A DNA stretch of 64,000 nt from Polyangia bacterium (GTDB lineage: Bacteria > Myxococcota_A > Polyangia > Fen-1088), in NCBI GenBank assembly GCA_036268875.1, contig DATATI010000020.1:248001-312000 (forward strand), read 5' to 3'. Shown here piece after piece: positions 8,137-15,655 of this stretch (positions within the stretch are counted from its first letter, which is position 1; every line of letters begins with the position of its first letter). The translations under genes were made by a program, and so were the position numbers. The notes below the pieces were generated by a model. It was not told the origin of the DNA, ran no database searches, and worked only from the letters and a program-made list of their open reading frames with translations.

Positions 8137-9732
8137 TCAGCGTCGACGACGGCGGACCAAAGCGCTCCCTTCGTCCAGGCGCAACAGGCGAGCGGTAGCG
8201 AAGTAGATCGCCGCGCCGATGACGACGGGTAAAAGCGCCGCCACCGACCAGGCGAACAGCCGCGGCCCGGGCAGCGTGCCCAGGTGCGCGGACAGAAACC
8301 AGACCACCGCCGCCATCAGCGCTGCGCCAAGCCCGATCCGCAACACCGCGGAAAGAAAATCACGCGTCAGCAGACCGCCGATCTGAATCTGAAAGGCCAC
8401 CACCAGCACCAGCAGGTTGACGATGGCGGCGATGGACGTGCCCACCGCCAGCCCGACGTGGCCGAGCTGACGAAACGTCAGCAGGTTCCAGGCGACGTTG
8501 GCGGCCACCGCGCTGAGGCTGGCCAGAAGCGGCACGCGCGTCCGCCCCAGGGCATAAAACGCCGGCGCCATCACCTTGATCGCCGCGTAGGCCGCCAGGC
8601 CGATGGCGTAGCCGCTCAAGGCGCGCGCGGTCTGCAGCGTGGCATTGGGGCTGAAGCGGCCGTGTTGGTAGATGAGACGAATGATCGGCCCGCCCAGCAG
8701 GGCCAGCCCCACCGTCGACGGCACGGTGAGAAACAGGACCATGCGCAGTCCGCGGCGCAGCGTCGCCCGCATGGCGTCCCAATCCTGGGCCGCGGCGTCG
8801 CGCGCCAGATGGGTCAGCGACGTGGTCCCCACCGCCACCCCAAAAACGCCGATCGGAAGCTGCATCAACCGGAACGCGTAGCTGAGCCAGGAGATCGCCC
8901 CGTCGGAGATGAGGCTGGCGAACGACGAGTTGATCACCACGTTGATCTGCACCGCCGCCACGCCCAACGTGGCCGGCGCCATCAGCGCGGCGATCCGCCG
9001 CGTGCCTTGGTCGCGCAGGGATACATCCGGCAAAAGCCGGGGACGAAATCCCAGCCGCCACAGCGACGGCACCTGAATCCCCAGCTGCCCGAGGCCACCC
9101 ACCAACGTCAGCGCCGCCCAGGTGATCACCGCCGCGCGCGGCGACGGCGACAGCGCGTACACCGACACGCCGCCAATGATCGCCACCACGTTGAACATCG
9201 ACGAGGCCAAGGCCGGCGCGGTGTAGTGCTCTTCAGCGTTCAGCGCGCCCATGGCCACCACCGCCAGCGAAACGATGGGCAGAAAAGGCATCATGATCCG
9301 CACCAGCTGGCTGCACAGGGCGGCCTTCTCGGGCGAAAAGCCGGCCGCCACCAGCGCCACCACCGGCTGCGGAAACAGCATGGCCAAAAGCGCGACCACG
9401 CCAAGATAGATGGTCAGCGTCGACAGCACGCGGTTGGCCAGCGCGAAGGCCTCGGCGCGCGAGCGATTGCGCAGCGTCGCCACATAGGTGGGCACGAACG
9501 CCGTCGACAGCGCGCCCTCCGCGAACAGATCGCGCAGCAGATTGGGAATGCGAAAGGCGGCCAAGAACGCGTCACTGGTCGATCCGGCGCCCAGGGTCAG
9601 GGCGAACACCTGCTCGCGCACCAGACCCAAAAGGCGCGACAGCATGGTCAGGGCGCTGACCCGCCGGGCGCCGCGGGCCAGGCGATCAGTGCCGGCGGCG
9701 TCGCCCGCTTTACTGGCCTCGGCCTCGGTCAT
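8137..9732 (-). CDS. murJ: Lipid II / lipid-linked glycan flippase MurJ (MviN)
   Basis: MOP-superfamily flippase with about 14 membrane segments over 531 aa, moving lipid II or related undecaprenyl-linked precursors across the inner membrane. The family signature region SRLLGLVREQVFA, DAFLAAFRIPNLLRDLFAEG and STAFVPTY is intact near the N-terminus, including the conserved Arg residues of the central cavity. I place the start at the ATG at 9732, giving MTEAEASK; a longer frame upstream lies inside the HEAT gene. Stop and start overlap as ATGA with the upstream HEAT protein, so the two are co-translated. It converges on the WecA-like gene. Confidence 0.93.
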   Translation of the reverse strand: MTEAEASKAGDAAGTDRLARGARRVSALTMLSRLLGLVREQVFALTLGAGSTSDAFLAAFRIPNLLRDLFAEGALSTAFVPTYVATLRNRSRAEAFALANRVLSTLTIYLGVVALLAMLFPQPVVALVAAGFSPEKAALCSQLVRIMMPFLPIVSLAVVAMGALNAEEHYTAPALASSMFNVVAIIGGVSVYALSPSPRAAVITWAALTLVGGLGQLGIQVPSLWRLGFRPRLLPDVSLRDQGTRRIAALMAPATLGVAAVQINVVINSSFASLISDGAISWLSYAFRLMQLPIGVFGVAVGTTSLTHLARDAAAQDWDAMRATLRRGLRMVLFLTVPSTVGLALLGGPIIRLIYQHGRFSPNATLQTARALSGYAIGLAAYAAIKVMAPAFYALGRTRVPLLASLSAVAANVAWNLLTFRQLGHVGLAVGTSIAAIVNLLVLVVAFQIQIGGLLTRDFLSAVLRIGLGAALMAAVVWFLSAHLGTLPGPRLFAWSVAALLPVVIGAAIYFATARLLRLDEGSALVRRRRR

Positions 9733-10721
9733 GGACCTTTGGCGGGCGCGGCAGCCGAGTCGGCGGGCGGCGGTGGCGCCAGCAGATCGCGCACCGGCGA
9801 CGGCGAACCCCGACGCAGCTGATCTTCGATCTTCTTGTCGGCGGCCGTGCCGGCCGTGTTCAAGCACCCGAGCATGTCCACCGCGTCGTCAGCGGGCGTG
9901 CTGGGCTGCAGGATCAAAACCCGCGCCGTCGCGAAGGCGGCGGCCGCCGCGCCGGCGTCGATGCGACGCCCGTTCAGGAACAACGCGCGCTCGCGGCGGC
10001 ACAACGTCGCCACCGCGGCAGTCTGCACGCCCGGCGCCGGATCGCGGATGGCCTCGCTCAGCGCCGCCACCGCCGCCGTCGACAACGGCCGCACCGCTTG
10101 GGCAGCGGCGCGCCGCAACCCACCGTCGGCGTCCTTCAGGATCGGAAGCAGTTCGTCGGTGTCGTTGCAGACGCCGGTGGCGTCGGCCAGCGCCACCAGC
10201 GCGGCCAGCCGGGCGGGCGCCGCCGCCAGCCCACGCAGGGCCAACCCGCGCAGCGCCGCGCAGGCGTGTGCCACGACGTCGGGCGGCACCTCCCACAGCT
10301 CGAAGTCGGCGGCGGTCTCGCCGTTCAGGAGCTGACCCATGGTGTGCGCGGCGGCCGCCGCCACCGCCGGATCGCTCGAGGACGTCAGGTCAGCGACCGG
10401 TTCGGTCAGCAGCAGCGCCTCGCGCGAGACGGGCGCCGCTGTCAGCACCGCCAGCACCACCCGGCGATCGGTTTGCACCAAACCCTGGGTCAAACGTCCA
10501 GGCCCCATGCGCGCCACGATGCGCTCGGTGGCGCCCCGATCGCGCTGCTTGACGGCGCGAACCAGCAGTTCGAAGGGCGGCAGGGCCATGCCGGTGCGCG
10601 GGTTGATTTCAGCGCCGTGGCGGATCACCTTGGCACCGCTGCGGCCGCCGGCAACCGGACCGCCAGCCGCCAGCAGGGCCGCTATCGCGAGCGTCGTGAA
10701 CACGTCCTTCACAGTTACCAT
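9729..10721 (-). CDS. Secreted HEAT-repeat protein
   Basis: 330 aa with an N-terminal signal-peptide-like helix (around FTTLAIAALLAAGGPVAGG) and then tandem Ala/Leu-rich helical pairs of HEAT type, for example DPAVAAAAAHTMGQLL, DADGGLRRAAAQAVRPL and DPAPGVQTAAVATLC. Such solenoids usually mediate protein-protein contacts and have no catalytic residues. Several Cys residues are present (ACAALRG, VCND, LCRRE, LGCLN). It is directly upstream of and coupled to murJ, so a partner role at the envelope is possible. The specific function is unknown. Confidence 0.75.
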   Translation of the reverse strand: MVTVKDVFTTLAIAALLAAGGPVAGGRSGAKVIRHGAEINPRTGMALPPFELLVRAVKQRDRGATERIVARMGPGRLTQGLVQTDRRVVLAVLTAAPVSREALLLTEPVADLTSSSDPAVAAAAAHTMGQLLNGETAADFELWEVPPDVVAHACAALRGLALRGLAAAPARLAALVALADATGVCNDTDELLPILKDADGGLRRAAAQAVRPLSTAAVAALSEAIRDPAPGVQTAAVATLCRRERALFLNGRRIDAGAAAAAFATARVLILQPSTPADDAVDMLGCLNTAGTAADKKIEDQLRRGSPSPVRDLLAPPPPADSAAAPAKGP

Positions 10722-10826
10722 CCCGGAGGTGGGCTCGTCCTGTTTTCCGTCGTGCGGCGCCGCCGTCCGCTGCCCCGTTTCTTGCTAGGTACCCCTCAGG
10801 CAGCCTGCTAGTGTTGACGCGGCTTC

Positions 10827-11354
10827 ATGTCCGCCAAGACCCGCACCGCCAGCGCATCCCCGAACGGCGACGTCTGGCAGTCGTTCCTGACCAAGAAACG
10901 GCTGAAGTCCACCAAGCAGCGCGACCTGATCGTCGACGAGTTCATGGCCATGCGCGGCCACATCAGCCTGGACGATCTGCACGCTCTGGTGCGGGCCAAG
11001 AACCCGGCGGTGGGCTTCTCGACGGTGTACCGCACCATGCGTCTGCTGGAAGAGGCGGGCCTGGCCCACGAGCGGCACTTCGAGCAGGGCCGCACGCTGT
11101 ACGAACGGGCCGACGCCCGATCACACCATGATCACCTCATCTGCGAGAAGTGCCACCACATCATCGAGTTCGAAAACGACGCCCTGGAGGCCCTGCAGCG
11201 CAAGGTGGCCATCGGGTTCGGCTTCATCATCACCAACCACCGCCACGAGATCTACGGTCTTTGCCCCAAGGCCCGCGGCGAAGCTGACGGGTACTGCCCG
11301 GCCGAGATGGCCAAGGCGCGCTCCGGCGTGGTCAAGCTGCGCCGCAGCTCGTAG
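10827..11354 (+). CDS. fur: Fur-family metalloregulator with altered zinc site
   Basis: 175-aa DNA-binding repressor of the Fur/PerR/Zur family. A winged helix (KRLKSTKQRDLIVDEF through STVYRTMRLLEEAGL) is followed by the dimerisation domain. HHDHLICEKCHHIIEF holds regulatory-site histidines and the first structural-zinc CxxC. The second CxxC, normally YGLCxxC, reads YGLCPKA; the next Cys comes 11 residues later in DGYCP. The structural zinc site is therefore changed or rebuilt as a wide C-x10-C. The gene sits 54 nt before a putative iron operon whose promoter carries a Fur-box-like palindrome. Fur, PerR and Zur cannot be told apart from sequence; context favours iron. Confidence 0.88.
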   Translation: MSAKTRTASASPNGDVWQSFLTKKRLKSTKQRDLIVDEFMAMRGHISLDDLHALVRAKNPAVGFSTVYRTMRLLEEAGLAHERHFEQGRTLYERADARSHHDHLICEKCHHIIEFENDALEALQRKVAIGFGFIITNHRHEIYGLCPKARGEADGYCPAEMAKARSGVVKLRRSS

Positions 11355-11377
11355 CCGTCGGCGGTGAACCTTGGCTC

Positions 11378-11406
11378 TTGACCGATTTCCGCAACCGGTG
11401 TACTGA
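11378..11406 (+). promoter_or_regulatory. Putative promoter of the DUF1111-imelysin operon
   Basis: TTGACC (11378-11383) matches the -35 consensus at 5 of 6 positions and is 17 nt from TACTGA (11401-11406), a weak -10. The Fur-box-like palindrome begins 2 nt after the -10. The monohaem gene on the other strand has the same arrangement. Confidence 0.4.
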
Positions 11407-11408
11407 AA

Positions 11409-11425
11409 TTGAAAGTGATATTCAA
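11409..11425. promoter_or_regulatory. Fur-box-like operator, copy 1
   Basis: TTGAAAGTGATATTCAA is a 17-bp near-palindrome (TTGAA-N7-TTCAA) resembling Fur boxes of the TTGAAA-type. It lies just after a putative -10 element and overlaps the first codons of the DUF1111 gene. A second site with the same TTGAAAGTnAnAnTCAA pattern is found at 15555-15571 before a haem lipoprotein gene. Binding by the Fur protein encoded at 10827 is inference. Confidence 0.55.
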
Positions 11426-12692
11426 AATCCCTTTCATCGCCAGCGGCGCCCTGCCGATGGTCCTGGCGATCTGGCCGGCGGCTTGCGGCGGCGACAACAT
11501 GGCGGCGGGCAACCCCGGCGCCGGCGGCACCGGCGGGATCACGGTGATCCATGACGATCTCGGCGATCAGCCGGTGACCAAACTCAGCGGCGATCAAATC
11601 CAGATGTTTCACCTGGGCGATGGCCTGTTTGATCTGCCCTTCCGGGACAGCGACGGCCTGGGCCCGCTTTACATCCGCAACGCCTGCGGCGACTGCCATC
11701 AGAACGGCGGCCGCGGGCCCGGGTCGGTGCACAAATTTCAGATGATGGGCCCCGATGGCCAGCCGGTGGCGACGGCGCCCGAGGTGGCCTACGGCGACAC
11801 GGTTCGCCCGTACGTCGCCGGCGGCGGCCAGACGCCCATCCAGGCGCCGGCCGACGTCAACGCGCCCGACCAGCTGGTGCAAAGCGTGCGCGTCGGTCCG
11901 CCGGTCCTCGGCCGCGGCTACATCGAAGCCATCGACGACGCCGAGATCGAACGCGTCGCAGCCGAACAGGCCACGCGCACCGACGCCATCCACGGACGCA
12001 TCAACCGCGTGGTCTATCACTCTGCGGCCACCAGCCAGGCCTTCATTCACCACACCCTGGGTGAAACCGGCGTCATCGGCCGCTTCGGCCACAAGGCCCG
12101 CGTGTCCACCCTGGACGATTTCACCGCCGATGCCTTTCAAGGCGACATGGGCATGACCTCACCGCTGCGGCCGACCGAGGTGAAGAACCCCGACAATCTG
12201 CTCGACGACGGCAAGCCCGGCGTCGATCTCACCGAGGACAACGTCACCCAGGTGGCGCAGTACGTACGGTCGCTGGCCATCCCTGACCGCGATCCGGCCC
12301 TCATGCAGAGCGCCGGCCGCGCCTTGTTCGATCAAGCGCTGTGCAGCGTGTGCCACGTGCCCAGCCTGCACACGCGCGCCGACAACCCGGTGGCGGTGCT
12401 GGCGGACGTCGACGCGCCGGTGTTCAGCGACATCCTGCTGCACGACATGGGCGACGGCCTGGCCGACGATCTGCCCGACGAATCGGCCGGCCTGCGCGAG
12501 TGGCGGACGGCGCCGCTGATCGCGCTGCGCTTTCAGCACACGTTCCTGCACGATGGGCGCGCCACCACCGTCGCCGACGCCATCGCCGCCCACGCCAGCG
12601 CGGGCTCGCAGGCGAACGATTCAGTGGCCCGCTTTCAGGCGCTCAGCAAAGACGATCAGGCCAGCCTGCTGACATTCGTCCAGGGTCTTTAG
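11409..12692 (+). CDS. Dihaem c-type lipoprotein, DUF1111 / MauG-like peroxidase family
   Basis: 427-aa exported protein of the DUF1111 family (annotated as thiol oxidoreductase or dihaem peroxidase; distant MauG relative). The lipoprotein signal ends at the lipobox WPAAC near residue 26. Two haem motifs are visible, CGDCH near residue 95 within NACGDCHQNGGRGPG and CSVCH near 312. The family-typical LLHDMGDGLADDL and FLHDGRATTVADAI follow. In other bacteria this family pairs with imelysins in iron uptake, and an imelysin is the next gene. The start is uncertain: TTG at 11409 or GTG at 11415 both give a good signal peptide, while the ATG at 11457 is too close to the lipobox. Confidence 0.88.
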   Translation: MKVIFKIPFIASGALPMVLAIWPAACGGDNMAAGNPGAGGTGGITVIHDDLGDQPVTKLSGDQIQMFHLGDGLFDLPFRDSDGLGPLYIRNACGDCHQNGGRGPGSVHKFQMMGPDGQPVATAPEVAYGDTVRPYVAGGGQTPIQAPADVNAPDQLVQSVRVGPPVLGRGYIEAIDDAEIERVAAEQATRTDAIHGRINRVVYHSAATSQAFIHHTLGETGVIGRFGHKARVSTLDDFTADAFQGDMGMTSPLRPTEVKNPDNLLDDGKPGVDLTEDNVTQVAQYVRSLAIPDRDPALMQSAGRALFDQALCSVCHVPSLHTRADNPVAVLADVDAPVFSDILLHDMGDGLADDLPDESAGLREWRTAPLIALRFQHTFLHDGRATTVADAIAAHASAGSQANDSVARFQALSKDDQASLLTFVQGL

Positions 12693-12718
12693 CCCGGGCA
12701 GCAAAGGAGATCCGTCCC

Positions 12719-13768
12719 ATGAGAGCACGAACGTTCGTCATCGCCGCCGCGGGCTTCACTGCGCTGGCGCTGGCCGCCGCCGGCTGCGGCGGCGATTCGC
12801 CGCAAGAACCCGAGGATCAGGCCCTCACCCAGGTGAAAAGTTACATCACCACCAACCTGGACACGCTGGTGATGGCCACGACGCAGATCCGCGACACCGC
12901 GCCCGCCGCCGACGCCGACGGCTGGAACGCCACCGCCGACGCCGCCGCCGTCACCACCATGCGCACCGCCTGGCGCCAGGCGCGCGCCGCCTATGAACAC
13001 ATCGAAGGGGCCATCGCCGTGCTGTTCCCCGATCTCGACGTCTCCACCGACGAGCGTTACGACGCCTTCCTGGAGGAGAACGGGCCTGACGACAATCTGT
13101 TCGACGACCAGAACGTCACCGGCGTGCATGCCATCGAACGCATCCTGTGGGCCGATTCGATCCGTCCCGAGGTGGTGGCCTTCGAATCAAAGCTGGCCGG
13201 TTACAAGGCGACCGCCTTCCCGGCCAGCGCCACCGAGGCGGACGACTTCAAGAACAAGCTTGCCACCCGCCTGGTCAACGACGTCATCAGCATGCGCAGC
13301 ATGTTCACCCCCCTGGCCCTGGACCCGGGCGCCGCCTATCGCGGGGTGATCGGCTCCATCGGCGAGCAGGTGGAGAAGGTCGAAAAAGCGTCAACCGGCG
13401 AGGAGGAGTCGCGCTACGCCGACGAGACGCTGGCCGACATGCGCTCGAACCTGGCGGGCGGCGTGGCCACCGTCGACGCCTTCAAGGCCCTGCTGACGTC
13501 CAAGGCGGGCGGCGTTGATCTCGACGCCAAGATCCACGCCGGCCTGCAGCGTTTACAAGACGCTTACGACATGTTCCCGGGCGCGGCCATCCCGCCGCCG
13601 CCCGCCGACTGGAGCTCGAACATGCCGTCGGACGCCGATCTGGCCACCGACTTCGGCAAGCTGTACACCACGGTGAAAAAGGAATCCGACCAGCTGGCCC
13701 AGGACAGCACGGCGGGTCTGATGACCAACGCCGCCAGCCTGATGGGCATCCCGGTGTTGCCGCCGTGA
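12719..13768 (+). CDS. Imelysin-family iron-uptake lipoprotein
   Basis: 349-aa lipoprotein (signal MRARTFVIAAAGFTALALAA, lipobox AAGC) of the imelysin/EfeO-M75 family, an all-helical periplasmic or surface protein linked to iron acquisition. The family GxHxxE motif is present as GVHAIERILW near residue 134. The second helical-bundle half carries the usual ERY/E-rich helices around YADETLADMRSNLAGG. The start is the ATG at 12719 with AAGGAGA 7 nt upstream. Spacing from the DUF1111 gene is 26 nt and the stop overlaps the next start as GTGA. Known imelysin systems are Fur-regulated and share a DUF1111 partner, as here. Confidence 0.88.
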   Translation: MRARTFVIAAAGFTALALAAAGCGGDSPQEPEDQALTQVKSYITTNLDTLVMATTQIRDTAPAADADGWNATADAAAVTTMRTAWRQARAAYEHIEGAIAVLFPDLDVSTDERYDAFLEENGPDDNLFDDQNVTGVHAIERILWADSIRPEVVAFESKLAGYKATAFPASATEADDFKNKLATRLVNDVISMRSMFTPLALDPGAAYRGVIGSIGEQVEKVEKASTGEEESRYADETLADMRSNLAGGVATVDAFKALLTSKAGGVDLDAKIHAGLQRLQDAYDMFPGAAIPPPPADWSSNMPSDADLATDFGKLYTTVKKESDQLAQDSTAGLMTNAASLMGIPVLPP

Positions 13769-14295
13769 CGATCGAACGGGCCATCGCCATCGCCGGCGGG
13801 GCGCTGCTGCTGCTCACCTTGGGGGCAGGCTGCGGCGCGCCCCCGGTCGACGAACCACCGGCTGACGGAAGCTTCATCGCCTTCGCCCGCGACTTCGCCG
13901 ATTTTCGCAACTGGCCGTCGTCGCAGTTCGACGGCGCGGCCGACGGCAACGTGCACATCGCCGGCACCCGCACGGTGTACATCAACAAGAAACCGGCCGC
14001 CGGGTCCACCGCCTTCGACGTCGGCACGCTGATGGTCAAGACCGTCGACAGCACCGAGATCTTCGCCCGCGCCAAGCGCGGCGGGAATTACAACGTCGAC
14101 GGCGCAGTGGGCTGGGAATGGTTCGAGATGAAAGACACCGACGTTGGCCTGGCCATCGTCTGGCGCGGGATCACGCCGCCCGCTGGTTCCTGTCCTTACG
14201 GCGCCCTGGCCGGCGGCGTCTGCAACGACTGCCACAAGGCCGGCGCCGCCAATGACTTCGTGCTGTCGCCCGCTCTGCAACTGCAAGGAATGTGA
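13765..14295 (+). CDS. Cytochrome P460-like haem lipoprotein
   Basis: 176 aa. The signal is MTIERAIAIAGGALLLLTLG with lipobox GAGC. The body resembles the cytochrome P460 fold: FRNWPSSQFDG, HIAGTRTVYINK, FDVGTLMVKTV and a Trp/Tyr-rich VGWEWFEMK segment. A c-type haem site CNDCH lies near residue 153, close to the C-terminus as in P460 proteins. Whether the Lys cross-link of true P460 exists cannot be judged. The gene is coupled by GTGA to the imelysin gene and takes the place of the fourth gene (DUF1513) seen in some known imelysin operons. A redox step on iron or on a reactive species at the cell surface is inference. Confidence 0.72.
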   Translation: MTIERAIAIAGGALLLLTLGAGCGAPPVDEPPADGSFIAFARDFADFRNWPSSQFDGAADGNVHIAGTRTVYINKKPAAGSTAFDVGTLMVKTVDSTEIFARAKRGGNYNVDGAVGWEWFEMKDTDVGLAIVWRGITPPAGSCPYGALAGGVCNDCHKAGAANDFVLSPALQLQGM

Positions 14296-14298
14296 ACC

Positions 14299-15135
14299 GT
14301 GAAAACACCGCGCTGGTCCCGAACGGTCGTGTTGTTCTCTGTTTCTATTTTGCCATTTACATTATGTATCAGCGCCGCCCGCGCCAACCCGCACCCGCTG
14401 GCCTTCACCTACCCCTCCGAAACCTTGGCCAAGGAAGCGGTCGAGCTCGAGCAATACATCGACGTGACCCCGGTGCGATCAATTGACACCAGCGGCGCCG
14501 AGACGTGGTTTCCACGCACAGTCCTCACCACCGAGCTGGAGATCGGGCTGACCGACAAGCTGGAGCTGGGCCTTTACCTGCAATCCGAGACCGAGTCCGG
14601 CAGTTCGACCGGGGACAATCCGCTGATCTTGGACGGGGTCAAGCAGCGCCTGCGCTATCGTTTGGCCGACCCGGGCGCCTGGCCAGTCGACGTGGCGCTC
14701 TATCTGGAGCTGGCCGAGCTTCACGACGAGCTGGAGCTGGAAGGGAAGATCATCCTGCAACGCCGATTCGGACGGGTGCGCGCGATGGTCAACCTGTGGG
14801 GGGAGCGCGAGTTCTATTTTACCGGCGAGCGCGAGTGGGTGCTGAACCCCACCGGCGGCGTGACCATGGAGCTGACGCCGTCCTGGCACGTGGGCATCGA
14901 ATCGTGGATGCACGCCGAGTACAGCGACAGTCCGCCGCCGACGCTGGTCTCGCCGAGGTACGTCGACATCAACCGGGCGGCCGTCGTTTACGTGGGACCA
15001 AACCTGATGTGGCAGCGCGGCCGCACCTGGGTGACGTTCGCTCCCTACGTGCGCGTCGATCGTCCCGATCGACCCAGCGTGCAGTACGACATCTACGGCC
15101 GCTACTTCCTGCGGATGATCGTCGGCTTCGAATAG
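14299..15135 (+). CDS. Predicted outer-membrane beta-barrel protein of the iron locus
   Basis: 278 aa with a signal peptide (WSRTVVLFSVSILPFTLC...ANPHP). The body is alternating amphipathic strands, for example TELEIGLTDKLELGLYLQSE, VDVALYLELAELHDELELEG, RFGRVRAMVNLWGEREFYF and the terminal YDIYGRYFLRMIVGFE, which ends in an aromatic residue as expected of an outer-membrane barrel. The GTG start at 14299 has AAGGAA 8 nt upstream and is 3 nt after the P460-like gene, so it is the last gene of the operon. It could form the outer-membrane channel or support for the haem proteins. Substrate unknown. Confidence 0.7.
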   Translation: MKTPRWSRTVVLFSVSILPFTLCISAARANPHPLAFTYPSETLAKEAVELEQYIDVTPVRSIDTSGAETWFPRTVLTTELEIGLTDKLELGLYLQSETESGSSTGDNPLILDGVKQRLRYRLADPGAWPVDVALYLELAELHDELELEGKIILQRRFGRVRAMVNLWGEREFYFTGEREWVLNPTGGVTMELTPSWHVGIESWMHAEYSDSPPPTLVSPRYVDINRAAVVYVGPNLMWQRGRTWVTFAPYVRVDRPDRPSVQYDIYGRYFLRMIVGFE

Positions 15136-15157
15136 ATCGCGCTCGGCGGCGTTCGAC

Positions 15158-15550
15158 TTACCGCCGCGCCACCTTCACGTCGCGGGCCGCCAGCAGATAG
15201 TGCAAGACCGCGTTGGCCTCCGGCCCGTCCAGCTTGGCCCGGGCGGCCATCTCGTCGACGAACCGCGGCCACTTGTCGGTGGCGTAGTCGGCCGGCTGCG
15301 GCAAGGCATGGCAGGAGGCGCAGCGCGCGACGAACAGGGCGCGACCCTGGCCAAGCTCGGCCACCGTGGTGGGCTGGCCGCTTTGCGACAAGCGGGCGGC
15401 GTCGGTCTGATTCAGCACCGGCGCCGGCGCGCCGCCCAGCGAGGCGCAGCCGCCCGCCAGCAGGCCCAGCCCGGCCAGGACCTGCCAGGGTCGCTGCCAG
15501 AGCCAGGACCATCGCCTGGGCCCGGAATTCACTCGACTGCCGCCGTGCAT
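15158..15550 (-). CDS. Monohaem cytochrome c lipoprotein with Fur-box-like operator
   Basis: 130 aa from the ATG at 15550. The basic N-terminus (MHGGSRVNSGPRRW) leads into a hydrophobic stretch with lipobox LAGGC. A single haem site CASCH lies near residue 77 within LFVARCASCHALPQP, and FVDEMAARAKL precedes the C-terminus, where a Met ligand is possible. It converges on the beta-barrel gene at 22 nt. Its promoter region carries a second copy of the operator found before DUF1111, so it is probably co-regulated and may pass electrons to or from the dihaem/P460 proteins. A GTG start at 15583 is possible but would put the operator inside the gene. Confidence 0.78.
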   Translation of the reverse strand: MHGGSRVNSGPRRWSWLWQRPWQVLAGLGLLAGGCASLGGAPAPVLNQTDAARLSQSGQPTTVAELGQGRALFVARCASCHALPQPADYATDKWPRFVDEMAARAKLDGPEANAVLHYLLAARDVKVARR

Positions 15551-15554
15551 GAAA

Positions 15555-15571
15555 TTGACTCTTACTTTCAA
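15555..15571. promoter_or_regulatory. Fur-box-like operator, copy 2
   Basis: Read on the minus strand this is TTGAAAGTAAGAGTCAA, sharing TTGAAAGTnAnAnTCAA with the site at 11409-11425. It begins 5 nt downstream of a putative -10 (TGATCT, 15577-15582) and ends 4 nt before the ATG of the monohaem lipoprotein. It also lies about 85 bp before the divergent PNGase-like gene, so it might affect both. Confidence 0.55.
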
Positions 15572-15576
15572 ATTCA

Positions 15577-15605
15577 AGATCACCGGGTCTGGACGTTTCT
15601 GTCAA
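15577..15605 (-). promoter_or_regulatory. Putative promoter of the monohaem lipoprotein gene
   Basis: A perfect -35 TTGACA (15600-15605) is 17 nt from a weak -10 TGATCT (15577-15582) on the minus strand. The weak -10 next to a palindrome matches the layout at 11378-11425. Confidence 0.45.
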
Positions 15606-15622
15606 CCAGAAAGAGGCGGCGG

Positions 15623-15649
15623 TTGATTCAGCGACCGTTCGCGTACAAT
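15623..15649 (+). promoter_or_regulatory. Putative promoter of the PNGase-like gene
   Basis: TTGATT (15623-15628) and TACAAT (15644-15649; 5 of 6 matches to consensus) with a short 15-nt spacer. The -10 ends 6 nt before the ATG at 15656, pointing to a leaderless transcript. Confidence 0.4.
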
Positions 15650-15655
15650 GCGCCG

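Noticed and set aside
9733-9867. Upstream extension of the MurJ reading frame
   Set aside because: The added residues are an Arg-rich shadow of the HEAT gene; the ATG at 9732 overlaps the HEAT stop as ATGA.
12341-12718. Upstream extension of the imelysin reading frame
   Set aside because: It overlaps the DUF1111 gene in another frame; the ATG at 12719 has a ribosome binding site and opens a clean lipoprotein signal.
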